Source: Clostridia bacterium (lineage in GTDB: Bacteria; Bacillota; Clostridia; Oscillospirales; CAG-272). Taken from it: DNA of 44,418 nt. The position numbers and the translations under genes are program-made. The DNA lies in assembly GCA_017463065.1 (NCBI GenBank), contig JAFTPX010000008.1, positions 1 through 44,418 on the forward strand, written 5' to 3'. The notes below the pieces were generated by a model. That model did no database searches. It was not told where the DNA came from and worked only from the letters and a program-made list of their open reading frames with translations. This document shows, in pieces, positions 16,701 to 24,404 of this stretch (its first letter is position 1; each line of letters starts with the position of its first letter).

Positions 16701-19700
16701 TATATTTAATAATAACATGACCGTGACGGGTACGTTGGCGCTGGATCTGACACTGACCGACGTATACCGCCTGAAAATCACCGACGAAGAGGCAGAGATA
16801 CATACCTTCTTCCTTCCCGCGGGAGTTTCCTCCGACGTGCTGGCGGACTTTGATCTGGCGTACGAGTTTGAGGAGGGCTGGACGATGCCCGCGGCAGACA
16901 CCGAGCTCTTTGCAGACAATCTGTATTTGATCGAGTTCTATCGTGAGGACGGAACCCTTGTGGGAACGGTAGGCTATACCGAGGATAAGGCGCCCAACGA
17001 GAAGCTTTATCCCGCGGTTCCCGTGAAGAACGGCTACACGGGCGTGTGGGAGAACTTTACGTCCCGCCTGTGGACCGAAAAGGTGATCAAGGTTTATCCC
17101 GTTTATACCGCAGAGACGTATACCGTAACCTTCCGCGCGAACGGTAAAACCGTCGGTTCCTTTACCTATACGGTCGAGGATCATTCCAATCGGTATACGC
17201 CCGACGTTCCCGATCGTACCAACTACGGTTATATCAACGGAGCATGGTACGTGGGAGCCACCAAGTGGAGCAATTACAAGCTGACCTACGGCGACGTAAC
17301 CGTTGAGGCGGTTTACGAGTTGAAGACCTTCAACGGCTCCATCATTGCCTACAAGGGCTTGGATGCGGAGAAGTGGTCCGCGGAAAATTTGAAGTTTACC
17401 TTCGATGTTGAGCATACGTCTCTGTGGTTGACGCTTCCCGAGGATCCGACCCACCTTGTTTGGGGTCATACCTTCGATACCTTCTACATCGACGAGGATC
17501 ATGACGGCGTTCTGAATAAGGACGTGGATACCCGTTTGGAGAAGTACGTTCCCGAAATGCGGATGTTCCGTATGACCAGAAGTACCGAGGTTACGTGGGA
17601 ATACCCGCTTCCCGAGGGATATCTGATGGATCCTGAGAACGTTGGAGATCTGGATCTGTTGATGTCGTTTACGGTCAACGAATATACCGTAACCTTTCAG
17701 GATAAGGACGGCAAGCCCGTGGAGACCCACGACGGTATTTACACCGTTCTCGAACCGACAATTGTTACCCCCGACGTTCCCCCTGTCGCGGGTAAGACGG
17801 GCTACTGGTACGTTTGCGACGAGGACGGTAACGTAACCAATCAGCTGTGGAGCGACTATGATCTGACGGAATCCGCAAGAGACATCACCGTACAGGCGGT
17901 GTATACGCCCATTGATTACTTCGTAACCTTCTACGATAAGAACGGACTCGAGGTAGGACAGTTCCGATATGACGTGGAAGACTATAGTAAGGTCTATACT
18001 CCCGACCTGCCGCGGACTCCCGATTATTACGTAGACGGCAGCGGCGAATGGTGGATTGTAGATGAAGAGGGCAATCCGATTCGCAAGTGGTCGGAGAACG
18101 ATCTCTTTATCGGCAACTTCACGGTTCAAGCATTCTATACCCCCATTGAATATACCGTAACCTTCAAGGACGCGGCAGGAGCTGTCATTGCGACGGATAC
18201 CTATACCGTTGAGGAGCAGTCTCTGAGGTTCCCCGACTTAAGCGAGTACCAGCGGGAACACTATAGGATCGTTTGGGACCTTTGGAATGAAACGACCCAG
18301 ACGTGGGAGGAATGGAACGGCATGCTTCCGTTTGAGGATATGATCTTTGCGATCCGTTACGTTCCGATCCAATATCACGTTTATTTCTACGCAAACGACG
18401 GTTTGTACACCACGTTGACCTATACCGTAGAGGATGATTCCGAGCTGGTAGACGCGCTGGGTAACCGCGTGGTTCCCACCGTTCCCGATGAGCTGGGATA
18501 TACCGGTCAATGGTACGTTTACGTGGACGGCGAAAAGACGGTTCTGTGGGAGGATTACGATTACGTGACCTACCGCGGCGACGTTGAGGTTCGCGCGGTC
18601 TACGACGTAGTCAAATATACGGTAACCTTCAAGGATGCCAAGACGGGTAATACCTTGGATATGCTGACCATTACCTATACCATTAAAGATGATCTGACGG
18701 CAATTTCGATTCCCGATACTCCTCAAGTGGCGTATTACGAGAATGGACGCTGGTGTCTGAAGGACGGCAACGATAACTACGTACCGTGGGATCAGTTGTT
18801 GAACTATGAGAATTTGACGGTATACGCGGTCTATGACGCCATCGAGTACACCGTAGTATTCAAGGATGCCAAGACGGACGTTACGATTGATTCCTTTACC
18901 TACACTTTTGATACCATTGGAAGCGTGACGATTCCCAGCGTTCCTACCAAGGATCATTACGAGAATGGACGCTGGTGCCTGAAGGACGGCAACGATACCT
19001 ACGTGGGCTGGAATGAGTCGTTGAATCTGGAGAGCCTGACGGTATACGCGGTTTACGATGCGGTTGAATACACCGTAACCTTCAAGGATGCCAAGACGGG
19101 TGCAACGCTGGATGAGATCTCCTATACGATCGAAGACGATTTGACGAGCATCACCATCCCCTCGGTTCCCGCAAAGACGGGCTACGAGAACGGACGTTGG
19201 TGTCTGAAGGACGGCAACGACTACGAGCTTTGGGATAAGTCGTTGAATCTGGAAAACCTGACGGTATACGCGGTCTATGACGCCATCAAGTACACCGCGG
19301 AATATACCTACGGTAACATCAGCGGCTCGGTGCTCTTTGACGTGGAGCAGGGCGGCTTCGAGCTTCCCATTCCCTCCAAGGAGCATTACACCTTCGATGC
19401 GTGGTACATCGACGTGGATAACAGCGGAAGCGTAACCGCGGGCGATATCCGTCTGACCATGCAGCAGGCATCGACCTTTGGCTTGCGGCGGAATACCACC
19501 GCCGACACCGCCATGTTCCTCTTACCCGCGGGTACGGAAATGTCCGCAGGCAATATCAAGCTGTACGCAAGCTTTACCGCTAACCTCTACAACGTATACT
19601 TTGTAGAGGGCGAGCAGGTTAAGCTGAACCGAACCTATACCGTAGAGGATTGGCAATTTGAGGTTCCCAACATCACTCCTAAGACGGGCTACACCGCACA

Positions 19701-20673
19701 GTGGTGCTACAAGGATGGCGAAAGCTATCTGCCTTGGTCGATTGAGATGCTGCAAAACGGCGGTGACGTGACCGTATACGCGGTCTATACCCCCATTACC
19801 TATACCGCAACCTTTAAGGTGGACGGTCAGGTGATCGGTACTGTGACCTTTACCGTAGAGCAGACCGAGCTGACAGGCATCCCCGCTGTTCCCGCGAAGA
19901 AGGGCTACAACGGCGTATGGTCGTCCTACGAGATCAAGGCGGAGGATATGACCATTGAGGCAGTCTATACCTTGATCAACTATACCGCAACCTTTATCGC
20001 GGACGGCATTGAGATCGCAAAGGTGAACTTCACCGTACTGGATACCTCCATCGAGGAGCCTGAGGTTCCCGCGAAGGAAGGGTATACGGGAGTATGGCAG
20101 TCCTACACACTGGATGCCGCTGACGTGGTGATCCATGCGGTTTACACCCCCATTGACGAGGGGGATGAGGGCGGATTCCCCTGGTGGATCCTGATCCTGA
20201 TTCCGGTGCTTGTGGTTGCGATGCTGGTCATCCTCCTGCTGGTATGGAAGAACCGCCAAGACGACGATGATGACACCACACCTCCTCCCGCGCCTGTGGT
20301 CGTTCCCGAGCCCGAGCCCGAACCCACGCCCGAAGCGCCTGTGGTTCTGGAAACGGTAGACGTGGATACGGCAGACGCCATGATGAGTGACGCGGACGCG
20401 ATGGCAGCGATGGAGATCGTGATGGCGGCAAGAGTCACGGGACCCAAGGAGATCGTCAACATTCACCAGATCAACGATGCCTTTGAGGCAGGCGAGACGG
20501 TGGATCTGGAAGCCTTGAAGGCGAAGAAGATTCTGACAAAGAAGACCACTCGCTATAAGGTTCTGGCAGACGGACATCTGGATAAGCCCTTGACGGTCAT
20601 AGCGGATCAGTTCTCGGTTCAGGCAATCAAGATGATTACCCTGACGGGCGGTCACGCGATCCAGAAAAAATAA
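13732..20673 (+). CDS. Giant membrane-anchored surface protein with InlB-like repeats and a uL15-like cytoplasmic tail
   Basis: The 2313-residue product starts with a signal peptide (residues 1 to about 31). Residues about 35-1030 are acidic, predicted alpha-helical, with degenerate leucine-rich helical hairpins and a coiled-coil-like Ala/Lys/Glu stretch near 880-945. Residues about 1060-2140 hold some 13 InlB B-repeat/MucBP-like units with cores such as YTVTFKDAKTG, ending in LTVYAVYD. Two EF-hand-like loops (DEDHDGVLNKDV at 1254, DVDNSGSVTAGD at 1894) may bind calcium. One membrane helix spans 2151-2172; no LPXTG motif is present. The tail has a DDDDD/PEPEPEPTPEAP linker and then, at 2240-2313, a sequence like the C-terminal part of ribosomal protein L15 (VLADGHLDKPLTV near the end). 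A surface or adhesion role is inferred. Confidence 0.88.
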   Translation: MKKFLCKRVLPILMTVVMLISACMPIGAYTLAAPNESAEDPYYKIVFEDGNLRIQLNPQKVYEMVRDGSVTKEELSKFMPEDVYAVLEKGKGVSLDDLNGLLASYITPDLIDELKNLIPTEVLVSRFDLSMFEGILTVDELLSVISLDQLMATVSEEDLTALITTEVLELLLNETVKNEVLDETFVENLLFSDDQNTVINKILENDDLKAELIGLVDDAVVEKLLDDPTTLDRLVKLIESDGKAYGLLHDSRVLTGLSSYLRAHPEQMYDFLSQKGVVNGLKRHPEIFLHEDIIELLVEDGVIHKDNILTLFEGKDEIMAELNDLFDDAAIETLLGVDSFVEAVSAKEGLVTVDRIKTLCACGYLSAETVAIVNEERINALQEDVAAMREFCAAYGIDDADLERYYKGEITASDLLTDLGDDAAYSLIVDGYASVNETLAKELLIGELTDPNNGDRDGLLSLVIPWIEGENGFDVEEYWDCVDDDTFAVITAEILTPAKIHSWFATHPESFAQLFSTLESGTVDRMYEAFHNMPQTDIVTIMTSHISEVAQTVGMEAFFEFNGFNTVDLIHEIGGERGFYYLIDANHVTIEEVAKAIGEGDESAGYQKLLRLIGTGRILEEIGVEPFLPYVNFTDIITAAGGYNQALTWYSYEEMASIARAIGADRLRAFLTDTGIVTNLDLKGIATDVAELLRGKTPQLKALAKECVNRLSQIFLVDVESITVNGTRVVRYGTVDLQALVTEVLQAIPDIDTFLAMSEGDVFAALCFEVIGIDDTFRTGLTVSVEFMGDFTQLQEFAEAYADYFRFDVSDDLDVAVQSTLPSVVADLYEKVLTADKVPDTLKKKLLSFPTMTVGDAAELLRGLSEEELRLLVDTFEEKLESIRDKAYDAIDGKLGAVTDKVGAAAKAEEAAKAAVEKVLGMVTDTEKLRGGLNKAARVIEASAATFGADTTVADWYVANGQFLTDEFTLKADLYETINRFLSLPDNILPIFNNNMTVTGTLALDLTLTDVYRLKITDEEAEIHTFFLPAGVSSDVLADFDLAYEFEEGWTMPAADTELFADNLYLIEFYREDGTLVGTVGYTEDKAPNEKLYPAVPVKNGYTGVWENFTSRLWTEKVIKVYPVYTAETYTVTFRANGKTVGSFTYTVEDHSNRYTPDVPDRTNYGYINGAWYVGATKWSNYKLTYGDVTVEAVYELKTFNGSIIAYKGLDAEKWSAENLKFTFDVEHTSLWLTLPEDPTHLVWGHTFDTFYIDEDHDGVLNKDVDTRLEKYVPEMRMFRMTRSTEVTWEYPLPEGYLMDPENVGDLDLLMSFTVNEYTVTFQDKDGKPVETHDGIYTVLEPTIVTPDVPPVAGKTGYWYVCDEDGNVTNQLWSDYDLTESARDITVQAVYTPIDYFVTFYDKNGLEVGQFRYDVEDYSKVYTPDLPRTPDYYVDGSGEWWIVDEEGNPIRKWSENDLFIGNFTVQAFYTPIEYTVTFKDAAGAVIATDTYTVEEQSLRFPDLSEYQREHYRIVWDLWNETTQTWEEWNGMLPFEDMIFAIRYVPIQYHVYFYANDGLYTTLTYTVEDDSELVDALGNRVVPTVPDELGYTGQWYVYVDGEKTVLWEDYDYVTYRGDVEVRAVYDVVKYTVTFKDAKTGNTLDMLTITYTIKDDLTAISIPDTPQVAYYENGRWCLKDGNDNYVPWDQLLNYENLTVYAVYDAIEYTVVFKDAKTDVTIDSFTYTFDTIGSVTIPSVPTKDHYENGRWCLKDGNDTYVGWNESLNLESLTVYAVYDAVEYTVTFKDAKTGATLDEISYTIEDDLTSITIPSVPAKTGYENGRWCLKDGNDYELWDKSLNLENLTVYAVYDAIKYTAEYTYGNISGSVLFDVEQGGFELPIPSKEHYTFDAWYIDVDNSGSVTAGDIRLTMQQASTFGLRRNTTADTAMFLLPAGTEMSAGNIKLYASFTANLYNVYFVEGEQVKLNRTYTVEDWQFEVPNITPKTGYTAQWCYKDGESYLPWSIEMLQNGGDVTVYAVYTPITYTATFKVDGQVIGTVTFTVEQTELTGIPAVPAKKGYNGVWSSYEIKAEDMTIEAVYTLINYTATFIADGIEIAKVNFTVLDTSIEEPEVPAKEGYTGVWQSYTLDAADVVIHAVYTPIDEGDEGGFPWWILILIPVLVVAMLVILLLVWKNRQDDDDDTTPPPAPVVVPEPEPEPTPEAPVVLETVDVDTADAMMSDADAMAAMEIVMAARVTGPKEIVNIHQINDAFEAGETVDLEALKAKKILTKKTTRYKVLADGHLDKPLTVIADQFSVQAIKMITLTGGHAIQKK
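18610..19290 (+). repeat. Recently duplicated repeat units inside the giant gene
   Basis: Three consecutive units share long near-identical DNA, for example AAGGATGCCAAGACGG at 18632, 18862 and 19084 (spacing 230 and 222 bp) and GAGAATGGACGCTGGTG or its variant in each. The other repeats in the array have diverged at DNA level, so this block expanded most recently. Confidence 0.85.
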
Positions 20674-20686
20674 GGAAGCAAAAAAA

Positions 20687-20727
20687 GGCGGCTACCTGCC
20701 AACGGCAGGTAGCCGCCGTAACCTTTT
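20687..20727 (+). terminator. Intrinsic terminator of the giant gene
   Basis: The arms GGCGGCTACCTGCC and GGCAGGTAGCCGCC form a 14-bp perfect stem with a 3-nt loop, followed by GTAACCTTTTT. Confidence 0.9.
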
Positions 20728-20784
20728 TGCGAGATGTTTTCGTAAAAAAATTCAAAAAAAATTAAGTTTTTTTGAAAAAAACTC

Positions 20785-20813
20785 TGTACAAACGGAGGAT
20801 TTAGTGATAAAAT
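20785..20813 (+). promoter_or_regulatory. Promoter of purC
   Basis: TGTACA (20785-20790), a 17-bp spacer and TAAAAT (20808-20813) with a TGn extension. The leader of about 45 nt is too short for a purine riboswitch. Confidence 0.6.
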
Positions 20814-20857
20814 AATAAGTGATCTTTTTATTCTCATAAACCAAAGGAGTACCATGT

Positions 20858-21556
20858 ATGAAAAAGTTGTACGAAGGAAAGACCAAGGACGTATATGAGC
20901 TGGAAAACGGCAACGTGCTGTTGAAGTTCAAGGACGATTGCACGGGCAAGGACGGCGTGTTCGATCCCGGTGAGAATGCGGTTGGTCTGACGATCGAGGG
21001 AATCGGTAAGGCGAATCTGGAAACCTCGATTCATTATTTTGAATTGCTGAAAAAGGCGGGCATCAAGACCCATTACGTCAGCGCAAACGTAGAGAACGCG
21101 ACCATGGAGGTCCTTCCCGCGGAGTGCTTTGGTAAGGCGCAGGGCGGTAACGGACTGGAGGTTATCTGCCGGCTGGTCGCTACGGGAAGCTTTATCCGCA
21201 GATACGGCGAATATATCAAGGACGGCACCGTGCTTGAGGGCGGTTACGTCGAGTGTACCTTCAAGAACGACGCAAAGGGCGATCCGTTGGTAACGGGTGA
21301 GGGCTTGGCGGCTCTGGGTGTGATGACTCCCGCCATGTTCGAGAGCATGAAGGAGCAGACCCTGAAGATCACCAAGATCGTAGCGGACGACCTGAAGTCC
21401 ATCGGTCTTGACCTCTGGGATATCAAGTTTGAGTTTGGCTACAACAACGGCGAGGTGGTTCTCATTGACGAGATCGCTTCGGGTAATATGCGTGTCTATA
21501 AGGACGGCAAGATCGTCGAGCCCGTTGAGCTGACTAAGCTGATTCTGAACAGATAA
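20858..21556 (+). CDS. purC: Phosphoribosylaminoimidazole-succinocarboxamide synthase
   Basis: PurC joins aspartate to CAIR using ATP, giving SAICAR in purine synthesis. The 232-residue length is normal for the short bacterial type. The N-terminus [26 protein letters not shown] holds the SAICAR synthetase start motif. [16 protein letters not shown] and [26 protein letters not shown] contain the two conserved signature regions for nucleotide and magnesium binding. No other pur gene is adjacent; the gene has its own promoter and a terminator shared with cysS. AAAGGAG precedes the ATG. Confidence 0.97.
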   Translation: MKKLYEGKTKDVYELENGNVLLKFKDDCTGKDGVFDPGENAVGLTIEGIGKANLETSIHYFELLKKAGIKTHYVSANVENATMEVLPAECFGKAQGGNGLEVICRLVATGSFIRRYGEYIKDGTVLEGGYVECTFKNDAKGDPLVTGEGLAALGVMTPAMFESMKEQTLKITKIVADDLKSIGLDLWDIKFEFGYNNGEVVLIDEIASGNMRVYKDGKIVEPVELTKLILNR

Positions 21557-21562
21557 GATAAC

Positions 21563-21600
21563 AAAAAAGCGTGCCGATAACGGTATCGGCACGCTTTTTT
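21563..21600. terminator. Bidirectional terminator between purC and cysS
   Basis: The 17-nt arms AAAAAAGCGTGCCGATA and TATCGGCACGCTTTTTT pair around a 4-nt loop. The A-tract and T-tract make it efficient in both directions. Confidence 0.93.
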
Positions 21601-21606
21601 TATTTC

Positions 21607-23040
21607 TTATTGAATTTTATACTGGGTTCCCTGAGGGGTATCGATGAGGGTTACGCCTTTGGCGGCGAGGGTTGCGCGGATCTCGTCGGCGAGGGCGTAA
21701 TTTTTATCCTTTTTCGCCTGTACCCGCCGAGCGATCATTTCCTCGATCTCACGGATAAAGGGATCGTCGGACACTGCCACTTTCGCTTCCTCCTCTGCCT
21801 TGCGCTGCTTCTCTGCCGCGGGGATCAGATCCAGACCCAGCACACGGTCAAAGTCCGCAATCAGCGAAAGCTTCGTGGCGGGGGTGGTCTTTGCCTTGAG
21901 CACGTCGTAGAGCGCCGTTACGCCCAGGGAGGTGTTCATGTCGTTATCCAATGCCGCGCGGAATGCCGCCTTGCGTTCGTCGAATACGGCGGGCTCGATT
22001 TCACCGCTCTCCTCCTTCAGCAGTGCCGCAATCTTTGCCACCAGCTTCTTATAGGCGGTAGCGGCATTGTCCAGATTTTCATAGGAAAATACCAGAGACT
22101 TGCGGTAGTGCGACTGGAGACAGAACAGACGGTACACCAGAGGATCATAGCCCTTGGATTCCAGCAGGGAAACGGTGAGGAATTCGCCGCTGGATTTACT
22201 CATTTTTCCGCTGTTTGTATTCAGGTGGTGAACGTGGAACCAATAATTGCACCACTTGTGCCCCACAAACGCCTCGCTTTGGGCGATTTCGTTGGTGTGG
22301 TGGGGGAATGCGTTGTCAATACCGCCGCAGTGGATATCCAGATATTCGCCCAAATGCTTCATGCTGATGCAGGAGCACTCGATATGCCACCCCGGGTAAC
22401 CGATGCCCCAAGGGCTGTCCCATTTCAGCTCCTGATCGTCAAATTTGGACTTGGTGAACCAAAGGACGAAGTCTGCCTTGTTGCGCTTGTTGGAGTCCTC
22501 CTCCACGCCCTCACGGACACCGACCTCCAGATCCTCCTCCTTGAAATCGTTGAATACGTAATACTGCTTCAGCTTGGAGGTATCAAAATAAATGTTTCCG
22601 CCAGCCTCGTAGGCGTAGCCCTTTTCGATCAAGGACTCAATGACGCGAATAAACTCGTCGATGCAGGTGGTGGCGGGGGCGACCACGTCGGGGGTTTTGA
22701 TGTTCAGCTTCTTGCAGTCCGCAAAGAAGGCATCGGTGTAAAATTGAGCGATCTCCAGCACGGTCTTTTTCTCCCGCTTGGCGCCCTTGAGCATTTTATC
22801 CTCTCCCGTGTCGGCATCGCTGGTCAGATGTCCCACGTCGGTGATGTTCATGACACGGGTCACGTCGTAGCCCACGTAACGGAGGTATTTCTCCAGAATG
22901 TCCTCCATGATATAGCTTCGCAGGTTTCCGATGTGGGCGTAGTGATACACCGTCGGTCCGCAGGTATACATGCTTACCTTGCCTTCCGCGTTGGGGACGA
23001 ATTCTTCTCTTGTTCTGGTCAGTGAATTATACAGCAGCAT
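21607..23040 (-). CDS. cysS: Cysteinyl-tRNA synthetase
   Basis: This 477-residue class I synthetase charges tRNA-Cys. CGPTVY (zinc-ligand Cys at 27) and the HIGH motif variant HIGN at 36-39 are present. The zinc-binding segment PGWHIECSCISMKHLGEYLDIHCGGIDNAFPHHTNEIAQSEA and KMSKS (within GKMSKSSGEFLTV) follow. The C-terminal DALR-type helical domain ends with ARRVQAKKDKNYALADEIRATLAAKG. It lies 15 bp after cysE in the same T-box-controlled unit. Confidence 0.97.
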   Translation of the reverse strand: MLLYNSLTRTREEFVPNAEGKVSMYTCGPTVYHYAHIGNLRSYIMEDILEKYLRYVGYDVTRVMNITDVGHLTSDADTGEDKMLKGAKREKKTVLEIAQFYTDAFFADCKKLNIKTPDVVAPATTCIDEFIRVIESLIEKGYAYEAGGNIYFDTSKLKQYYVFNDFKEEDLEVGVREGVEEDSNKRNKADFVLWFTKSKFDDQELKWDSPWGIGYPGWHIECSCISMKHLGEYLDIHCGGIDNAFPHHTNEIAQSEAFVGHKWCNYWFHVHHLNTNSGKMSKSSGEFLTVSLLESKGYDPLVYRLFCLQSHYRKSLVFSYENLDNAATAYKKLVAKIAALLKEESGEIEPAVFDERKAAFRAALDNDMNTSLGVTALYDVLKAKTTPATKLSLIADFDRVLGLDLIPAAEKQRKAEEEAKVAVSDDPFIREIEEMIARRVQAKKDKNYALADEIRATLAAKGVTLIDTPQGTQYKIQ

Positions 23041-23055
23041 ATGGTTGTTTCCTTT

Positions 23056-23850
23056 TTATTTTTTCTTTTCTTTGTTTTTCTTGACGTCGGCAAGCTCTGC
23101 CTCCAGCGAGGCAAGCTTTTCCTCCAGTCGGCGGATCTGTTGCGCCACGGGGTCGGGAACGTGGATCTGGTCCAGATCGTCGTCCACGCGGATTCCCTCG
23201 CGCTTGACCACCTTGGCGGGGATGCCCACCGCGGTGCAATTTTCGGGGATTTCAACCAGTACCACCGCATTGGCGGCGATCTTGGTGTTGTCACCGATGG
23301 TAAAGGGTCCGAGGACCTTGGCACCCGCCCCCACCATTACGTTGTTGCCGAGGGTGGGGTGACGCTTACCCACGTCCTTACCCGTACCGCCCAAGGTCAC
23401 GCCCTGATAGAGGGTACAGTTGTCGCCGATCTCGGCGGTTTCTCCGATCACCACGCCCATACCGTGGTCAATGAGCAGACCTCTGCCGATCTTGGCGGCG
23501 GGGTGGATCTCAATTCCCGTAATGAAGCGAGCCGTCTGACTGAGAGCTCGTGCCGCGAAGGCGTGCCCATTTTGGTGCATTCTATGCGCCACACGGTACG
23601 CCGCAAGGGCGTGCACACCCGAATACAGGAGCAGAACCTCCGCATCGCTCTTGGCGGCGGGGTCTCTCTGGCGGGTCGCCTTTACGTCTGCCTTGATCTC
23701 ATCGGCGATCTCTGCCCATACGGTCTTGATTTGCTTCAGCTGTTTTTTCAGTTCGTCGGTTTTTTTCTTCTTGGGTACCTCTACGGTGCGAACGGTACGC
23801 ACGCCGTCTACCCAATCGTATTGAATTTTTTTTGAGGTCGTTTGATTCAT
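23056..23850 (-). CDS. cysE: Serine O-acetyltransferase
   Basis: CysE makes O-acetylserine, the precursor of cysteine. The 264-residue protein has the N-terminal helical domain (to about residue 130) and the left-handed beta-helix with hexapeptide repeats. Conserved text includes GIEIHPAAKIGRGLLIDHGMGVVIGETAEIGDNCTLYQGVTLGG, with the catalytic His in IDHG, and ends in VGIPAKVV. The start at 23850 follows GGGAGG. The N-terminal stretch rich in lysine (EVPKKKKTDELKKQLKQ) is longer than usual. It forms a cysteine supply-and-use operon with cysS. Confidence 0.95.
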   Translation of the reverse strand: MNQTTSKKIQYDWVDGVRTVRTVEVPKKKKTDELKKQLKQIKTVWAEIADEIKADVKATRQRDPAAKSDAEVLLLYSGVHALAAYRVAHRMHQNGHAFAARALSQTARFITGIEIHPAAKIGRGLLIDHGMGVVIGETAEIGDNCTLYQGVTLGGTGKDVGKRHPTLGNNVMVGAGAKVLGPFTIGDNTKIAANAVVLVEIPENCTAVGIPAKVVKREGIRVDDDLDQIHVPDPVAQQIRRLEEKLASLEAELADVKKNKEKKK

Positions 23851-23874
23851 TCTTGCCTCCCAAATAAAAATAAC

Positions 23875-24126
23875 GTCTCTGCGCCTATTGGCGCAGAGAC
23901 GTAAGATACGCGGTTCCACTCTGCTTGAGATCGGGGATCTCCTCTTGGATCCTTAACGCGGACGGACGTTGAGAACTACTCACGGACAATCGCTTCATCC
24001 TCAAATCTCGCAGGCGCACAAGCCGTTTTCTCTGTCAGTCGCTCTCAGCCCGCGGCGACCGTTCTCTGGAAGCAGAGTCCATCGGTTTCTTCCTGTTCAT
24101 CGATATCGGCAGTCAAAAACTGCTTA
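23875..24126 (-). promoter_or_regulatory. T-box riboswitch leader of cysE-cysS
   Basis: On the minus strand the core AAGCAGAGTGGAACCGCG lies at 23909-23926. It is followed by the terminator GTCTCTGCGCC-AATA-GGCGCAGAGAC (23875-23900) and a T-rich run. The antiterminator UGGA (23915-23918 in plus coordinates, TCCA) pairs with UCCA, so the tRNA should have U73; tRNA-Cys is the tRNA that normally does. Stem I shows GGAAGAAA, an AG bulge and an apical hairpin GTCGC...GCGAC, with UGC (Cys) codons in the expected 3' strand region. Uncharged tRNA-Cys would turn on cysteine synthesis and charging. Confidence 0.92.
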
Positions 24127-24131
24127 TTCTT

Positions 24132-24160
24132 ATTATACACTCTTTTTCCCGATTTGTAAA
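24132..24160 (-). promoter_or_regulatory. Promoter of cysE-cysS
   Basis: On the minus strand TTTACA (24155-24160), a 17-bp spacer and TATAAT (24132-24137). The upstream A/T-rich text is nearly identical to that upstream of rpsO. Confidence 0.85.
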
Positions 24161-24184
24161 TAGGTTTTTGAATTTTTCTTTGGC

Positions 24185-24404
24185 GGAAGGCATGCGAAGT
24201 ACCCGCAAACATAGCGAATCGAACCAACCGCTCACCGCAAAATCCACGGCGGCGAGCATACGATAAAATTTTAAGCAAACGGAATGGGCCGTGAGTCCAT
24301 AGTTGCTCCGCAAATTGACGGTCCGTTTTTTGTAGCCTTGGGGTGAGATTTTGGCGTTTGTTTTCGGTTTGTCTCGGACGCCGTTTTTATGATCGCCGTC
24401 TCCG
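24185..24404. other. Intergenic stretch without a recognisable gene
   Basis: No gene, clear terminator or promoter is visible. Short open frames on both strands have no ribosome binding site and no similarity I recognise. It lies downstream of the SLH gene and upstream of the cysE promoter. Confidence 0.6.

Noticed and set aside
15370..18129. Very long open frame (919 codons) antisense to the giant gene
   Set aside because: It has no ribosome binding site and no recognisable domain, and its composition mirrors the repeats of the coding strand. The sense gene has signal peptide, repeats and membrane helix in order.
20150..20673. Sortase (LPXTG) anchoring of the giant protein
   Set aside because: No LPXTG-like motif precedes the membrane helix, and about 140 residues follow it, far longer than a sortase-type positively charged tail.
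20720..20857. Purine riboswitch upstream of purC
   Set aside because: The region between the likely transcription start and the start codon is about 45 nt, too short, and shows no aptamer motif.
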